A DNA stretch of 64,000 nt from Mycetocola manganoxydans (GTDB lineage: Bacteria > Actinomycetota > Actinomycetes > Actinomycetales > Microbacteriaceae), in contig NZ_RCUV01000002.1 of the NCBI RefSeq assembly GCF_003667545.1, positions 1-64,000 of the forward strand, written 5' to 3'. The notes beneath the pieces are model-generated. The model saw nothing but the letters and a program-made list of their open reading frames with translations, was not told where the DNA came from and made no database searches. A program made the position numbers and the translations under genes. Each line of letters starts with the position of its first letter. Within the stretch, counting starts at the first letter, position 1. Shown here one piece after another: positions 44,231-52,572 of this stretch.

Positions 44231-46390
44231 TCACCGACGCCCGCCGGGCCGCAGGTCGAGCCGGCGCAGCAGCTGCGCGTTGAGCGCAACGATGATCGTC
44301 GAGAGCGACATCAGCAGCGCGCCCACCGCCATCGGCAGCACGAATCCGACCGGAGCGAGGATGCCTGCTGCAAGCGGTACCGACAACAGGTTGTACCCGG
44401 CGGCCCACCACAGGTTCTGCTTCATCTTGCGGTAACTCGCCTCCGAGAGTTCGATCACCGAGAGCACCGAGCGCGGGTCATCGCTCGCGAGGATCACACC
44501 GGCGGACGCGATCGCCACGTCGGTTCCCGCGCCGATGGCGAGGCCCACGTCCGCCTGCGCCAGGGCCGGAGCGTCGTTCACGCCGTCGCCGACCATCGCG
44601 ACCCGCCGACCCTCCGACTGCAACTGGGCCACGCGCGCGGACTTGTCCTCGGGCCGGACGCCGGCGAACACGCGGTCGATGCCGACGGCATCCGCCACCC
44701 TCTGGGCGACGGGTTCCGCATCTCCGGTGATCATCACGACCTGGATGCCACGCTCGTGCAGCGCCTGCACGGCAGCAATCGATTCAGCCCGCACCTCGTC
44801 GACGAGCTCCAGCGCCCCGACCACCTCACCATCAACGATCACGTGCAGCAGCGTGCCGCCGGAGGCATCCCAGGTTGAGGGCAACGGTTCAAGACCCCGC
44901 CGCTCGAGGAGGTACGGTCCGCCGACGGCAACGGATGCTCCGCCAACCGTCGCCGAGACCCCCTCGGCGGGCGATGACCGGAAGTCGGTCGCGGCTGACA
45001 GCTCGAGGTGTGATGCGGCGCGCACGATCGCGCGAGCGAGGGGGTGTTCGCTGTCGGACTCCGCCGCGGCGGCGAGCGCCAGCACCCGATCGGTCGTCCA
45101 GCCCTCGGCAGGGGACACGGCGGAGACGACGGGTTCACCGTGGGTGAGCGTTCCGGTCTTGTCGAACAGCACGGTGTTGACGGTGCGCATGCTCTCGAGG
45201 GCGAGCCGGTCCTTGACGAGCACGCCGGCGCGGGCGGCCCGCTCGGTCGCGATCGACACCACGAGCGGAATAGCGAGGCCCAGCGCGTGGGGGCAGGCGA
45301 TGACGAGAACGGTGATCGTGCGGATGACGGCGTCGTCGGGGGTGCCGAGCAACGTCCACACGATGGCGGTGACCGCTGCGGCGCCAAGTGCGAACCAGAA
45401 CAGCCAGCCGGCGGCGGTGTCGGCGAGCCGTTGCGCCCGTGACGATGAATTCTGCGCATCAGCGACGAGCTTGCGGATGCCGGCGAGCGCGGTCTCCTCC
45501 CCCACCGCGGTCACCCGGATGCGGAGGCCGCTGTCGGTGGCGACCGTCCCGGCGACGACGGGATCGCCGGTCGAGCGACGCACCGGCATCGACTCTCCGG
45601 TGACCATCGATTCGTCGACGTCTGCAGCTCCCTCGGCGATGTCACCGTCGGCCGGGATTCGGCCTCCCGGGCGCACCACGACAACGTCACCGACGACGAG
45701 CTCGGCCGGCGCCACCGGGACGACGGTGTCGCCCTCGACCCGCTCCGCCTCGTCGGGAATCAGCGCGGCAAGCGAGTCGAGCGCCGACGACGTCTGCGCG
45801 AGCGACCGCATCTCGATCCAGTGGCCAAGCAGCATGATCACGATGAGCAGCGCGAGCTCCCACCAGAAATCGAGCGCATGATCGAGGATGCCGCTACTCG
45901 CGCCCCACGACGCGACGAACGCGACCGAGATGGCGAGCCCGATGAGCAGCATCATCCCTGGTTTGCGGGCTTTGATCTCGTCGACCGCCCCGACGAGGAA
46001 CGGTTTGCCGCCCCAGACGAACATCACGGTGCCGAGGATCGGCGACACCCAGCGAACCCATGGCTGATCCGGAAGGGGATAGCCGAGGATGTCCGCGAAC
46101 ATCATGCTGAAACCGACCACCGGGATGGCAAGGACGAGCATGATCCAGAACAGGCGGCGGAACTGGCCGGCATGGTCGCCGTGACCGGCATGACCGGCAT
46201 GGTCGCCGTGACCGGCATGACCGGCATGGTCGCCGTGGCCAGCATGACCGGCGTGGTCGCCGTGGCCCGCATGACCGCCGTGACCAGCATGACCGGCGTG
46301 TTCGTGCACGTCGGAACCGGTGGAGTCGGCCCTGCCCGTGGCATCCGCGCTGAGTTCGTGTGATCCGTGGGAAGTTGTCATGACCGTCAT
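44231..46390 (-). CDS. copB: Heavy-metal P-type ATPase, CopB type
   Basis: Exports copper (or silver) using ATP. The 719-residue protein has a His-rich N-terminus of about 80 residues instead of a CxxC domain, eight membrane helices, TGES (actuator), the ion motif ACPHALG (Cys-Pro-His, which marks the P1B-3/CopB group), DKTGTLTHG with the phosphorylated Asp, SEHPLA and GDGVNDAPAL. ATG 46390 (or 46381) is the start; the open frame upstream crosses the copper operators. It diverges from csoR. Confidence 0.93.
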   Translation of the reverse strand: MTVMTTSHGSHELSADATGRADSTGSDVHEHAGHAGHGGHAGHGDHAGHAGHGDHAGHAGHGDHAGHAGHGDHAGQFRRLFWIMLVLAIPVVGFSMMFADILGYPLPDQPWVRWVSPILGTVMFVWGGKPFLVGAVDEIKARKPGMMLLIGLAISVAFVASWGASSGILDHALDFWWELALLIVIMLLGHWIEMRSLAQTSSALDSLAALIPDEAERVEGDTVVPVAPAELVVGDVVVVRPGGRIPADGDIAEGAADVDESMVTGESMPVRRSTGDPVVAGTVATDSGLRIRVTAVGEETALAGIRKLVADAQNSSSRAQRLADTAAGWLFWFALGAAAVTAIVWTLLGTPDDAVIRTITVLVIACPHALGLAIPLVVSIATERAARAGVLVKDRLALESMRTVNTVLFDKTGTLTHGEPVVSAVSPAEGWTTDRVLALAAAAESDSEHPLARAIVRAASHLELSAATDFRSSPAEGVSATVGGASVAVGGPYLLERRGLEPLPSTWDASGGTLLHVIVDGEVVGALELVDEVRAESIAAVQALHERGIQVVMITGDAEPVAQRVADAVGIDRVFAGVRPEDKSARVAQLQSEGRRVAMVGDGVNDAPALAQADVGLAIGAGTDVAIASAGVILASDDPRSVLSVIELSEASYRKMKQNLWWAAGYNLLSVPLAAGILAPVGFVLPMAVGALLMSLSTIIVALNAQLLRRLDLRPGGRR
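46171..46296 (-). repeat. 27-bp tandem repeats coding the His-rich tail of the ATPase
   Basis: Units of 27 bp at 46171, 46198, 46225 and 46252 plus a partial one; the first two are identical. Each encodes nine residues of the HAGHAGHGD type, giving a strongly metal-binding N-terminus. Copy number likely varies between strains. Confidence 0.9.
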
Positions 46391-46393
46391 CGC

Positions 46394-46446
46394 ATACCCC
46401 CTAGGGGTATATTGGAAGGGGTCGCAGCAATACCCCCTAGAGGTAT
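46394..46446. promoter_or_regulatory. Two CsoR-type operators in the divergent copper promoter
   Basis: ATACCCCCTAGGGGTAT at 46394-46410 is a perfect palindrome and ATACCCCCTAGAGGTAT at 46430-46446 differs by one base; both match the known CsoR box. The second overlaps TATACT, the likely -10 of csoR; the first covers the ATPase promoter. Derepression by Cu(I) is expected. Confidence 0.92.
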
Positions 46447-46475
46447 ACTGGACGGAGTTCACTCGAGGAGGACCC

Positions 46476-46757
46476 ATGCACGGCTACGTCGACAACAAGG
46501 CGGATCTGACCAAGCGCCTGCGCCGCGCCGAGGGCCAGGTGCGCGGAATCCAGCGCATGGTCGATGATGACGTCTACTGCATCGACATCCTCACGCAGGT
46601 GTCGGCGGTGACCAAGGCCCTCGAGACTGTTGCCCTCCAGTTGCTCGACGACCACCTCAACCACTGCGTCGCCGAGGCCACCCGTGAGGGCGGCCCGGTC
46701 GCCGATGAGAAGCTGCGCGAAGCATCCGCCGCCATTGCGCGGCTCGTGCGTTCCTGA
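46476..46757 (+). CDS. csoR: Copper-sensing repressor CsoR
   Basis: A 93-residue all-helical repressor that leaves DNA on binding Cu(I). Cu ligands follow the family pattern: C35 (VYCIDI), H60 and C64 (DHLNHC). The start LTKRLRRAEGQVRGIQRM is the usual first helix. GAGGAGGA precedes ATG 46476. It is first in an operon with two HMA proteins and diverges from the copper ATPase. Confidence 0.95.
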   Translation: MHGYVDNKADLTKRLRRAEGQVRGIQRMVDDDVYCIDILTQVSAVTKALETVALQLLDDHLNHCVAEATREGGPVADEKLREASAAIARLVRS

Positions 46758-46797
46758 AATCTTGCACCCCCGAAACCCCGCATCAAGGAGTAATGCC

Positions 46798-47193
46798 ATG
46801 TCCACCGGACCCCTGAACGACCTCGGCCTGACGCAGAAGCGCGATACAGCTACAGCCCCGTCCGGCGGCGGATGCTGCGGTGGCGCCGGCGGCTGCATGT
46901 GTGGCGGGCACGGCTCCGGGGCGAGCGCCGCCGCGTCGTCTGCTTCGGCGTCGTCGACCTCGGTCGTCACCGAGCTCTCGGTCTCGGGCATGACCTGCGA
47001 GCACTGCGTGAAGAGTGTCACTGAGGAACTCGCCGAGATCTACGGCGTCAACGGTGTCGATGTGAAGCTCAACCCCGAGGGCGTGTCATCCGTCGTCGTG
47101 CTGAGTGAGGCACCACTCGACAAGGCGCACGTCGCCGCGGCGATCGAAGAGGCCGGTTACTCACTCTCGCCCGCACCGCTCTCCGCCGACTAG
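46798..47193 (+). CDS. Cys-rich HMA domain protein (copper chaperone-like)
   Basis: A 131-residue protein: conserved-looking start MSTGPLNDLGL, a Cys/Gly segment (C26, C27, C33, C35), a Ser/Ala linker, and a C-terminal HMA domain with MTCEHC (C67, C70), the Cu(I) site of CopZ-type chaperones. CAAGGAG lies ahead of ATG 46798. It presumably hands copper to the CopB ATPase or to CsoR. The N-terminal cysteine segment is an addition to the standard 70-residue chaperone. Confidence 0.88.
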   Translation: MSTGPLNDLGLTQKRDTATAPSGGGCCGGAGGCMCGGHGSGASAAASSASASSTSVVTELSVSGMTCEHCVKSVTEELAEIYGVNGVDVKLNPEGVSSVVVLSEAPLDKAHVAAAIEEAGYSLSPAPLSAD

Positions 47194-47208
47194 ATCTGAG
47201 GAACTCAC

Positions 47209-47691
47209 ATGTCGACAGGTCCGAACAACGATCTCGGCCTCACCGCCAAGAGCGTCGCTGGCGCAGGTGCCGGATGCTGCGGCGGTGACGGCGGCTCCGG
47301 ATGCGGCAGCACGAACGGATGCGGTGGCGCGTGTGGAAGTGAACCCAGCGGAGGCTGCGGAAGTGGCGGCGGCTGCGCCTGCCAGGCAGCACCGGCGCCG
47401 ACCGTACGCACGGACTCCGTGATCGGCGCGCCGCGGGTGTCGAGCGCACCCCAGGCATCGTCGTCGGTGTTCGAGGTGACCGGTATGACGCGGGCGCGGT
47501 GCATCGTCACCGTGATGAACGCACTCGAGCGACTGCCGGGCGTCGAGTCGGTCGACGTCGACCTCAACAGCGGTGGCGTCTCGCGTGTCACCGTGGCGAG
47601 CTCGTGGGAACTCGATCGGGATGCAGTACACGCAGCGTTGGTCGATTGCGGTTACGCTCTCGCGACGAACGCTGTCCCGGTCGCTTCGTAG
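47209..47691 (+). CDS. Cys-rich HMA-like paralogue with degenerate metal motif
   Basis: A 160-residue relative of the preceding protein, with the same start MSTGPNNDLGL and eight cysteines between residues 23 and 58 (GCC, GCG, CGGAC and similar). Its HMA domain reads MTRARC (R95...C98), so the first metal-binding Cys is replaced by Arg; a second Cys lies near the end (DCGY). The N-terminal cysteines may bind metal like a metallothionein. It starts 15 bp after the previous stop. Confidence 0.8.
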   Translation: MSTGPNNDLGLTAKSVAGAGAGCCGGDGGSGCGSTNGCGGACGSEPSGGCGSGGGCACQAAPAPTVRTDSVIGAPRVSSAPQASSSVFEVTGMTRARCIVTVMNALERLPGVESVDVDLNSGGVSRVTVASSWELDRDAVHAALVDCGYALATNAVPVAS

Positions 47692-47732
47692 CACTCAGGC
47701 GCGCAGCGGCGCGGTGCGCCCGAACAGGGAAA

Positions 47733-47783
47733 AAGCGCCGAGATAAGGACGAATCAGTCGATCGCATCCTTATTTCGGCGCTT
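47733..47783. repeat. Palindrome of the second type (AAGGACGAAT class), copy 2
   Basis: A 17-bp arm AAGCGCCGAGATAAGGA pairs with TCCTTATTTCGGCGCTT (one G-T pair) around a 17-base centre; the inner sequence matches the palindrome at 44063. Located between convergent genes and probably a bidirectional terminator. Confidence 0.75.
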
Positions 47784-47838
47784 CTTCCTTGTGCCGGCGT
47801 GAGGCGGCGCGGGGCCAACGCGACCGGCGTGACGCCCG

Positions 47839-48048
47839 TCAGTTCAGGCCGCTGAACTCGTCCCACGCACGCTCGAATGACGCGCGGACCTCGTCGACCG
47901 TGTTGTCTGCACTGAAGTAGCCGTCGAAGATCGCCTTGTCGCCGTGCTCGGGGAAGAGCTCGTCATCCGCGACGGATCGCGCGAGTTCGCCCACGACGTC
48001 TTCACGGTCCCGCTGCTGCGCGAGCCAGGTAGCGAAGGTTTCAGTCAT
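47839..48048 (-). CDS. YozE-family small protein
   Basis: A 69-residue acidic protein: FATWLAQQRDREDVVGELARSVADDELFP is the YozE/SAM-like helical pattern known from Bacillus (function unknown). ATG 48048 follows the stop of the next minus-strand gene by two bases, so both are one unit. Confidence 0.75.
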   Translation of the reverse strand: MTETFATWLAQQRDREDVVGELARSVADDELFPEHGDKAIFDGYFSADNTVDEVRASFERAWDEFSGLN

Positions 48049-48050
48049 CG

Positions 48051-48227
48051 TCAGCTCTCAATCGTCTTGTCGTCACTCGGGTGGTCGGGGTCTTCCTCAG
48101 GTTCCATCGTCGATGGCTCGCCCGTGTACCCGACGGCGATACCGGTGTCGCTGTCCGGGATGGTCGAGTCGGGGCCGGGCTCGCCCGGTTCGCCCTGCAT
48201 CGGATCGGTGTTGTCAGTGTTCGACAT
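48051..48227 (-). CDS. Small acidic hypothetical protein
   Basis: A 58-residue acidic, Pro/Gly/Asp-rich protein that looks disordered: start MSNTDNTDPMQGEPGEPGPD, end DDKTIES. AAGGGGGAG lies a good distance before ATG 48227, which supports it as a real gene. It is co-transcribed with the YozE-like gene. A similar small acidic gene is at 52058. Confidence 0.7.
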   Translation of the reverse strand: MSNTDNTDPMQGEPGEPGPDSTIPDSDTGIAVGYTGEPSTMEPEEDPDHPSDDKTIES

Positions 48228-48373
48228 GTCGCTCCCCCTTCGTACGTGGTTGCTGGTTCCCCCACACTACGTTTCGCCCGTCCCTGCAGGACAGGGGGTT
48301 GCGCTCCGCCCCGGTCAACCCGGACTTGCCCCCAGCGGAGGCCGCTGGCTGCGGCCCACCTTGTCCCCGTGTT

Positions 48374-48440
48374 ACAGGAGATCGCACCGTTTGCAGGTGA
48401 TTGTGAGCGAAAGCATCCTGCAAACCGTGCGATCTCCTGT
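48374..48440. repeat. 67-bp palindromic element, copy 6
   Basis: Starts ACAGGAGATCGCACCG, ends CGTGCGATCTCCTGT; centre with GCGAAAGC. Between two minus-strand genes. Followed by TTTTGCGGATGCCGCGG. Confidence 0.92.
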
Positions 48441-48457
48441 TTTGCGGATGCCGCGGG

Positions 48458-49711
48458 TCAGGCCGCGAAACCCACCGCTGCCAGCACGTCCACGAGGGTG
48501 CCGGGGTCGCCCACGTTGCCGGGAACCACCACGTAGAGGATGTCGCGTCCGTCGACGGCGGTCATCCGCCACACGGAGACCCCGGGCAGAACCTGCCCGA
48601 CAACGACAGCCGACGTCGCGCCGATCCCGACCCGTGCGACTTCGGCCGAGGTGATCCCGCCCTTGGCGATCACGACATCGACGTCGGGCAGCAGGTCCCT
48701 CACGGCAGTGGTGAGCGCTCGCATGACACGTTCGCCGTGGTCGAGGGTGTTGTGGGCCGACGACCGTTCGCGCGATGTCGTCACGACGACGGGCTTCGAA
48801 TCCGACACCGGACCAGCGGATGCCGCGGCGGCGTGCCCGGCGGCATCCGGATCGGAGAGCGCGGCCTCGGTGTCCAGAATGACCGGGTCGCCCCAACGGG
48901 AGGTGACCCGCTCGAGCTGTGCGGACGCACCACCGGTGTGGGAGCCGACGGCGAGGAGGGTACGGGTGCGGTCATCGACGAGCGGAGTCGCGAGCAGACC
49001 CACGCTTTCGACGCCGGCGAGCATCGCAGCGAGGGGTGCGGCTGAGCGGACGACGACCGCCCGACCCTGGCTGCGCGCGTTCCGGATCGCATCGGCGATG
49101 AGGCGGATGTCGTCGTTGGTGACGGCATCCGGAACCACGACCGAACGCGGTGGGGCAGAGACGAGGATCGACGCGAGCACGGAGGCGTCACCGCGGACCG
49201 TATTGAGGTCGATCGGCAGGCCTGTGCGGGTCGACTTCTCGGCGACGAATTCAGTGAGCACACCGCTTGCGAACGGGAACACCGGGTCGTCGGCGTACTC
49301 GGTCTCGTGGGCAGGAACGTCGGCGTCTCCGGTGCGGACGTAGTGGATCCCACCCCGCGTTGTGCGTCCACCGGCGGGGAAGGACGGCACGAAGATCATG
49401 AGGTCGTTCTCGTCGGCGAGGAATTGCTCGGTCTCGGCGAAGACGTGCCCGCGCAACGTGGAGTCGCCGCGGAGGACGAACTGCACGTCCTCCCCCAGCC
49501 GGCGCCCGGCCTCGATCGCATCATCGCGCACGCTGCGGACGAGGTCGACCGCTGTCTGCTCGTCGACCGCACGGGTGTTGGTCTGCACGTAAACGCTGGG
49601 CGCATCACGGAGCGCCTGCTCGAGCAGGTCGGCATCGCTCACCAGAAGCACGCGCACATTGCTCGCGGACTGGGTGCCGGTGGGATCGTCGTCGAGAACT
49701 ACGGTTTTCAT
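48458..49711 (-). CDS. Four-carbon acid sugar kinase family protein (OtnK/DUF1537)
   Basis: A 417-residue kinase of the family that phosphorylates threonate, erythronate and similar acid sugars. The N-terminal domain has LDDDPTGTQSASNV (D-DPTG signature) and FVLRGDSTLRGH; the C-terminal nucleotide domain has AKGGITSAEVA and GATSAVVVGQVLPGV. The usual partners (PdxA2-type dehydrogenase, OtnC aldolase, OtnI isomerase) are missing around it, so the pathway is not defined here. Start ATG 49711. Confidence 0.87.
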   Translation of the reverse strand: MKTVVLDDDPTGTQSASNVRVLLVSDADLLEQALRDAPSVYVQTNTRAVDEQTAVDLVRSVRDDAIEAGRRLGEDVQFVLRGDSTLRGHVFAETEQFLADENDLMIFVPSFPAGGRTTRGGIHYVRTGDADVPAHETEYADDPVFPFASGVLTEFVAEKSTRTGLPIDLNTVRGDASVLASILVSAPPRSVVVPDAVTNDDIRLIADAIRNARSQGRAVVVRSAAPLAAMLAGVESVGLLATPLVDDRTRTLLAVGSHTGGASAQLERVTSRWGDPVILDTEAALSDPDAAGHAAAASAGPVSDSKPVVVTTSRERSSAHNTLDHGERVMRALTTAVRDLLPDVDVVIAKGGITSAEVARVGIGATSAVVVGQVLPGVSVWRMTAVDGRDILYVVVPGNVGDPGTLVDVLAAVGFAA

Positions 49712-49783
49712 GAGCGGCTCTGCCTTGTTCGGGGGTGGGTGACGTCGGATCGAGTTTACGTGGGAGGTAACATCGGCAGCACC

Positions 49784-50101
49784 ATGACTGATCCCATTGT
49801 TGTCACCGCCCACTTCGTTCCCGCCGACGGACACTTCGACGCTGTCTACGAGGCGCTCCTTCCCGCAATCGCCGCTGTGCACGAAGAGCCCGGCTGCATT
49901 CTCTATGCGATTCACCGCACGCCGGAGAACACCATTCTGATGATCGAGAAATGGGAGTCGGCCGAACTGCTCGACACCCACGGTGCCGGACCGGCGGTCG
50001 CCGGGCTCAACGCCTCGCTCGAGGGCAAGCTCGCCCGCCCCGCGGAGGTCACGCGGCTCGAGCCGCTTCCCGCCGGTACTGAGATCCAGGGTTCGCTCTA
50101 G
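49784..50101 (+). CDS. Antibiotic biosynthesis monooxygenase (ABM) domain protein
   Basis: A 105-residue dimeric alpha+beta barrel protein: VVTAHFVPADGHFDAVYEAL, EEPGCILYAIHRTPEN, and MIEKWESAELLDTH are the standard ABM/YgiN blocks. Members act as quinol monooxygenases or on other aromatics; the specific role is open. ATG 49784 is 35 bp past a GGGAGG. It diverges from the kinase gene. Confidence 0.85.
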   Translation: MTDPIVVTAHFVPADGHFDAVYEALLPAIAAVHEEPGCILYAIHRTPENTILMIEKWESAELLDTHGAGPAVAGLNASLEGKLARPAEVTRLEPLPAGTEIQGSL

Positions 50102-50157
50102 CCCCTCGGATGCTCCGGCTCGCGTCGCCGGCGCGACGCAAGGAAGAAGGCGAGACA

Positions 50158-50187
50158 GAAGGATGCTGCGCCCCCGCGGCATCCTTC
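50158..50187. terminator. Hairpin between convergent genes
   Basis: GAAGGATGC at 50158-50166 pairs with GCATCCTTC at 50179-50187; outside are further imperfect pairings ending in CGCCTTTTTCCTT on the plus strand, so it can stop transcription of the monooxygenase gene. It may be a distant member of the second palindrome type. Confidence 0.6.
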
Positions 50188-50242
50188 CCTGGCGCCTTTT
50201 TCCTTCTCCCGCGCGATGGCGGCCGTGGGCGACGAACGGTTA

Positions 50243-50309
50243 ACAGGAGATCGCACGGTTTGCAGGAGAGAAGTCGCGAAAGTCTCCTGTAAACCCCGCG
50301 ATCTCCTGT
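50243..50309. repeat. 67-bp palindromic element, copy 7
   Basis: Starts ACAGGAGATCGCACGG, ends CCGCGATCTCCTGT; centre GAGAAGTCGCGAAAGTC. Between convergent genes, followed by TTTTGCGTGCGA as in copies 4 and 5. Confidence 0.92.
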
Positions 50310-50345
50310 TTTGCGTGCGAGGGGGCCGACCGCGGGACGCGCCGC

Positions 50346-51008
50346 TCAGCGCGCCGAAGGCTCCCGCGTCGCTGGGGCCCCGATGGGCGCCCGGTTTGCG
50401 TGCGTCGCGAGCACGATCGCCAGAACTCCGAGGAAGATCGTGCCACCGATCCGAACGACGGAATCGATGCTGAGCAGGAGATAGACGGCTGGTTCTCCGT
50501 TCTGCATCACTCCCTGCAGGATGAACTGCAGCAGCCAGGACACGGTGAGGGCAGCGACGACCACTGCTGGTGCCCAGTTCCACGGTTTGGGCACGACGCC
50601 AGCGCGAGCGATCTGGACCGCAGCGACCACCGCGAGCGCGAATTGCACCGCGGTGTCGATGTAGCCGAACGTCACGAGAACGTCCAGCGCGATATCACCG
50701 GGAATCGCGCCCGCCAGGTCAAGCACGAGATCCACCAGCGACCAGACGGCGAGCGCCACGAGCGCTCCCGTCCCGAGCGGGCGCCGCGCCGTCACACTTC
50801 CCGCTGCCGAGAAGCCGAGCGCGAACACAACGAGTGCAGCCGCGAAGAGAACCGTGCCGAGGGTGTTCGAAATGCCGAGAAGGAATCCACCTGGCTCCAG
50901 GCCAGCGGTCACCACGTGGGAGACAAGAAGCAGCACACCACCGAGGAACCAGGTACGCCGTGGGTCGAGCGCAGCCGCTGCGGCCCCGCGGGTGTCGTCA
51001 CTGAACAT
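50346..51008 (-). CDS. Six-helix membrane protein of unknown function
   Basis: A 220-residue integral membrane protein with six hydrophobic segments and no charged catalytic motif. It recalls DUF998-type proteins but I cannot confirm this. ATG 51008 is 24 bp below the SDR stop, so the two are probably one message. An inverted repeat GTTGAGCG-TAG-CGCTCAAC at 51012-51030 lies directly before the start. Confidence 0.7.
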   Translation of the reverse strand: MFSDDTRGAAAAALDPRRTWFLGGVLLLVSHVVTAGLEPGGFLLGISNTLGTVLFAAALVVFALGFSAAGSVTARRPLGTGALVALAVWSLVDLVLDLAGAIPGDIALDVLVTFGYIDTAVQFALAVVAAVQIARAGVVPKPWNWAPAVVVAALTVSWLLQFILQGVMQNGEPAVYLLLSIDSVVRIGGTIFLGVLAIVLATHANRAPIGAPATREPSAR

Positions 51009-51032
51009 GGTGTTGAGCGTAGCGCTCAACCG

Positions 51033-52049
51033 CTACCCGCGGAGTTGCGGCGACGCCTCCACGTTCGCGTGGTCGCCGACTCCGTGCACGATCTCGGCGA
51101 GCGCATCCGTCGCCGGCACGGTCGGAACCCAGCCGAGCTCATCGCGCGCCCGCGCCGTCGACATCATGGGCACCATCGCACCCGCGTCGATCCACCCGGG
51201 GTCCGAGCCCTGGAGCCGCAGCTTCCAGCTCAGATCCGCAAGCGCCCGCACGACCCGGAGCCTCACCGGAACCCACCGAATTCCGAACGCAGCTGCCGCG
51301 GTCGGCGGGTCGATGATCGGTTCGGCAGCGATATTGAATGCGCCCGCGGCGCTGCGGTCGATCGCGCGCCAGAAGGCATCCGCGACGTCATCCGAGTGCA
51401 CGACCTGCGCGATCATCTGCCGGGGCAGAGGGAGGATCGGCGTCCGGAGCCAGCGCAGCACACTCACCGGGATCAGGTGTCCGGCGAAGAGCCCGGTGAT
51501 CTCTGTCGCCGCCGCGCGCTGGAACACGAACCCGGGGCGCAACCTGCTCACGATGATCGCGGGGTGGTCCTCCTCGAACCGGTCGAGCGCCCGCTCGTTG
51601 ATCGCCTTGTGCCTGCTGTAGTGCGATGACGGGATGCCGCCGGTCGGCCAGTGCTCGTCGACTCGCGTCGTCTTCGGACCGGGGCTGTACGCGGCGATCG
51701 ACGATGCATACGACAACTGGGGCACGCGCGCAGCAGCGACCGCCGCCAGCACGTTCTTCGTACCGATCACGTTCGTGCGCCACAACTGCGCCTCATCGTG
51801 ATTCGGTTGGAGCTGCCAGCCGAGGTGGACGACGGCATCCGCGCCCGCGAAGATCTGGGCAAGCTTCCTCGGCGCCGACGGCGAGCCGATGTCGAGCGTG
51901 TGCCAGGCGACCCCACTGTACGGCGCAACGGCGAGGTCCGGCTCCCTCCTGCTGACACCGACGAGCTCCGCGGCCGTCGGCTCCGTGTGAAGTCGGCGGA
52001 GAAGAGCAGTCCCGAGGTTGCCGGATGCCCCGACGATGACAATGCGCAT
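51033..52049 (-). CDS. NAD-dependent epimerase/dehydratase (extended SDR)
   Basis: A 338-residue SDR. GASGNLGTALLRRL at residues 7-20 is the NAD(P)-binding Rossmann loop. SSIAAYSPG followed by SSHYSRHKA supplies the Ser and a YxxxK-like site (Tyr and Lys, spacing normal). Substrate unknown: nucleotide sugar, steroid or lipid. ATG 52049 lies 8 bp after the stop of a small acidic gene. Confidence 0.85.
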   Translation of the reverse strand: MRIVIVGASGNLGTALLRRLHTEPTAAELVGVSRREPDLAVAPYSGVAWHTLDIGSPSAPRKLAQIFAGADAVVHLGWQLQPNHDEAQLWRTNVIGTKNVLAAVAAARVPQLSYASSIAAYSPGPKTTRVDEHWPTGGIPSSHYSRHKAINERALDRFEEDHPAIIVSRLRPGFVFQRAAATEITGLFAGHLIPVSVLRWLRTPILPLPRQMIAQVVHSDDVADAFWRAIDRSAAGAFNIAAEPIIDPPTAAAAFGIRWVPVRLRVVRALADLSWKLRLQGSDPGWIDAGAMVPMMSTARARDELGWVPTVPATDALAEIVHGVGDHANVEASPQLRG

Positions 52050-52057
52050 GAGGGTCC

Positions 52058-52291
52058 TCAGTGTCCGGGGAATTCATCCCAGTGATCTTGGAAGCGGGAA
52101 CGGTCGTCGTCAGACATCAGTTGCGCCTGGGTTGTCCGCTGCCCGGTGCCTCCGCCTGACGCTTCGACCTCGTCGGCCTCGACAGGCACGACCTCTTCAG
52201 GCGACACGTCGAACGATGCATCCGGGGATCCGGCGGCGTTTGTACCTGGCTCGTCGGAGTCGGAGTCGGGGTGTTCGGTGTGATCAGTCAT
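52058..52291 (-). CDS. Small acidic hypothetical protein
   Basis: A 77-residue acidic protein, mostly disordered in look (start MTDHTEHPDSDSDEPG, Glu/Asp/Pro-rich middle) with a short possibly helical end SDDDRSRFQDHWDEFPGH. AAGGAAAA precedes ATG 52291. It may be co-transcribed with the SDR and the membrane protein. Confidence 0.7.
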   Translation of the reverse strand: MTDHTEHPDSDSDEPGTNAAGSPDASFDVSPEEVVPVEADEVEASGGGTGQRTTQAQLMSDDDRSRFQDHWDEFPGH

Positions 52292-52572
52292 AAGTTTTCC
52301 TTGATTGCGATTCGTGGCGCCCCGCCAAGTCGCATGCAGCCTGTGGCAACCGGCTCGAACCGGCATTCCGCCTGTGACTGGGCCAGCGTACAACCGCAAC
52401 ATGGGGAATATGCACCCTTGCGCAAATCGGTTTTCGCGCTACACACAACAGAACGGATGCCCCGATGACGGACACAACGACCTGCCGGTCCGCAAGGGGT
52501 GACCGCTGGATCGCCCCGCGTTAATATAGGAACGACGCCGCGAAGGCGTCCCAATCGTCGAAGGAGGGTGCT

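Noticed and set aside
46171-46296. 27-bp tandem repeats as CRISPR or as a separate non-coding repeat
   Set aside because: Units are adjacent without spacers, in frame, and encode the His-rich N-terminus of the copper ATPase.
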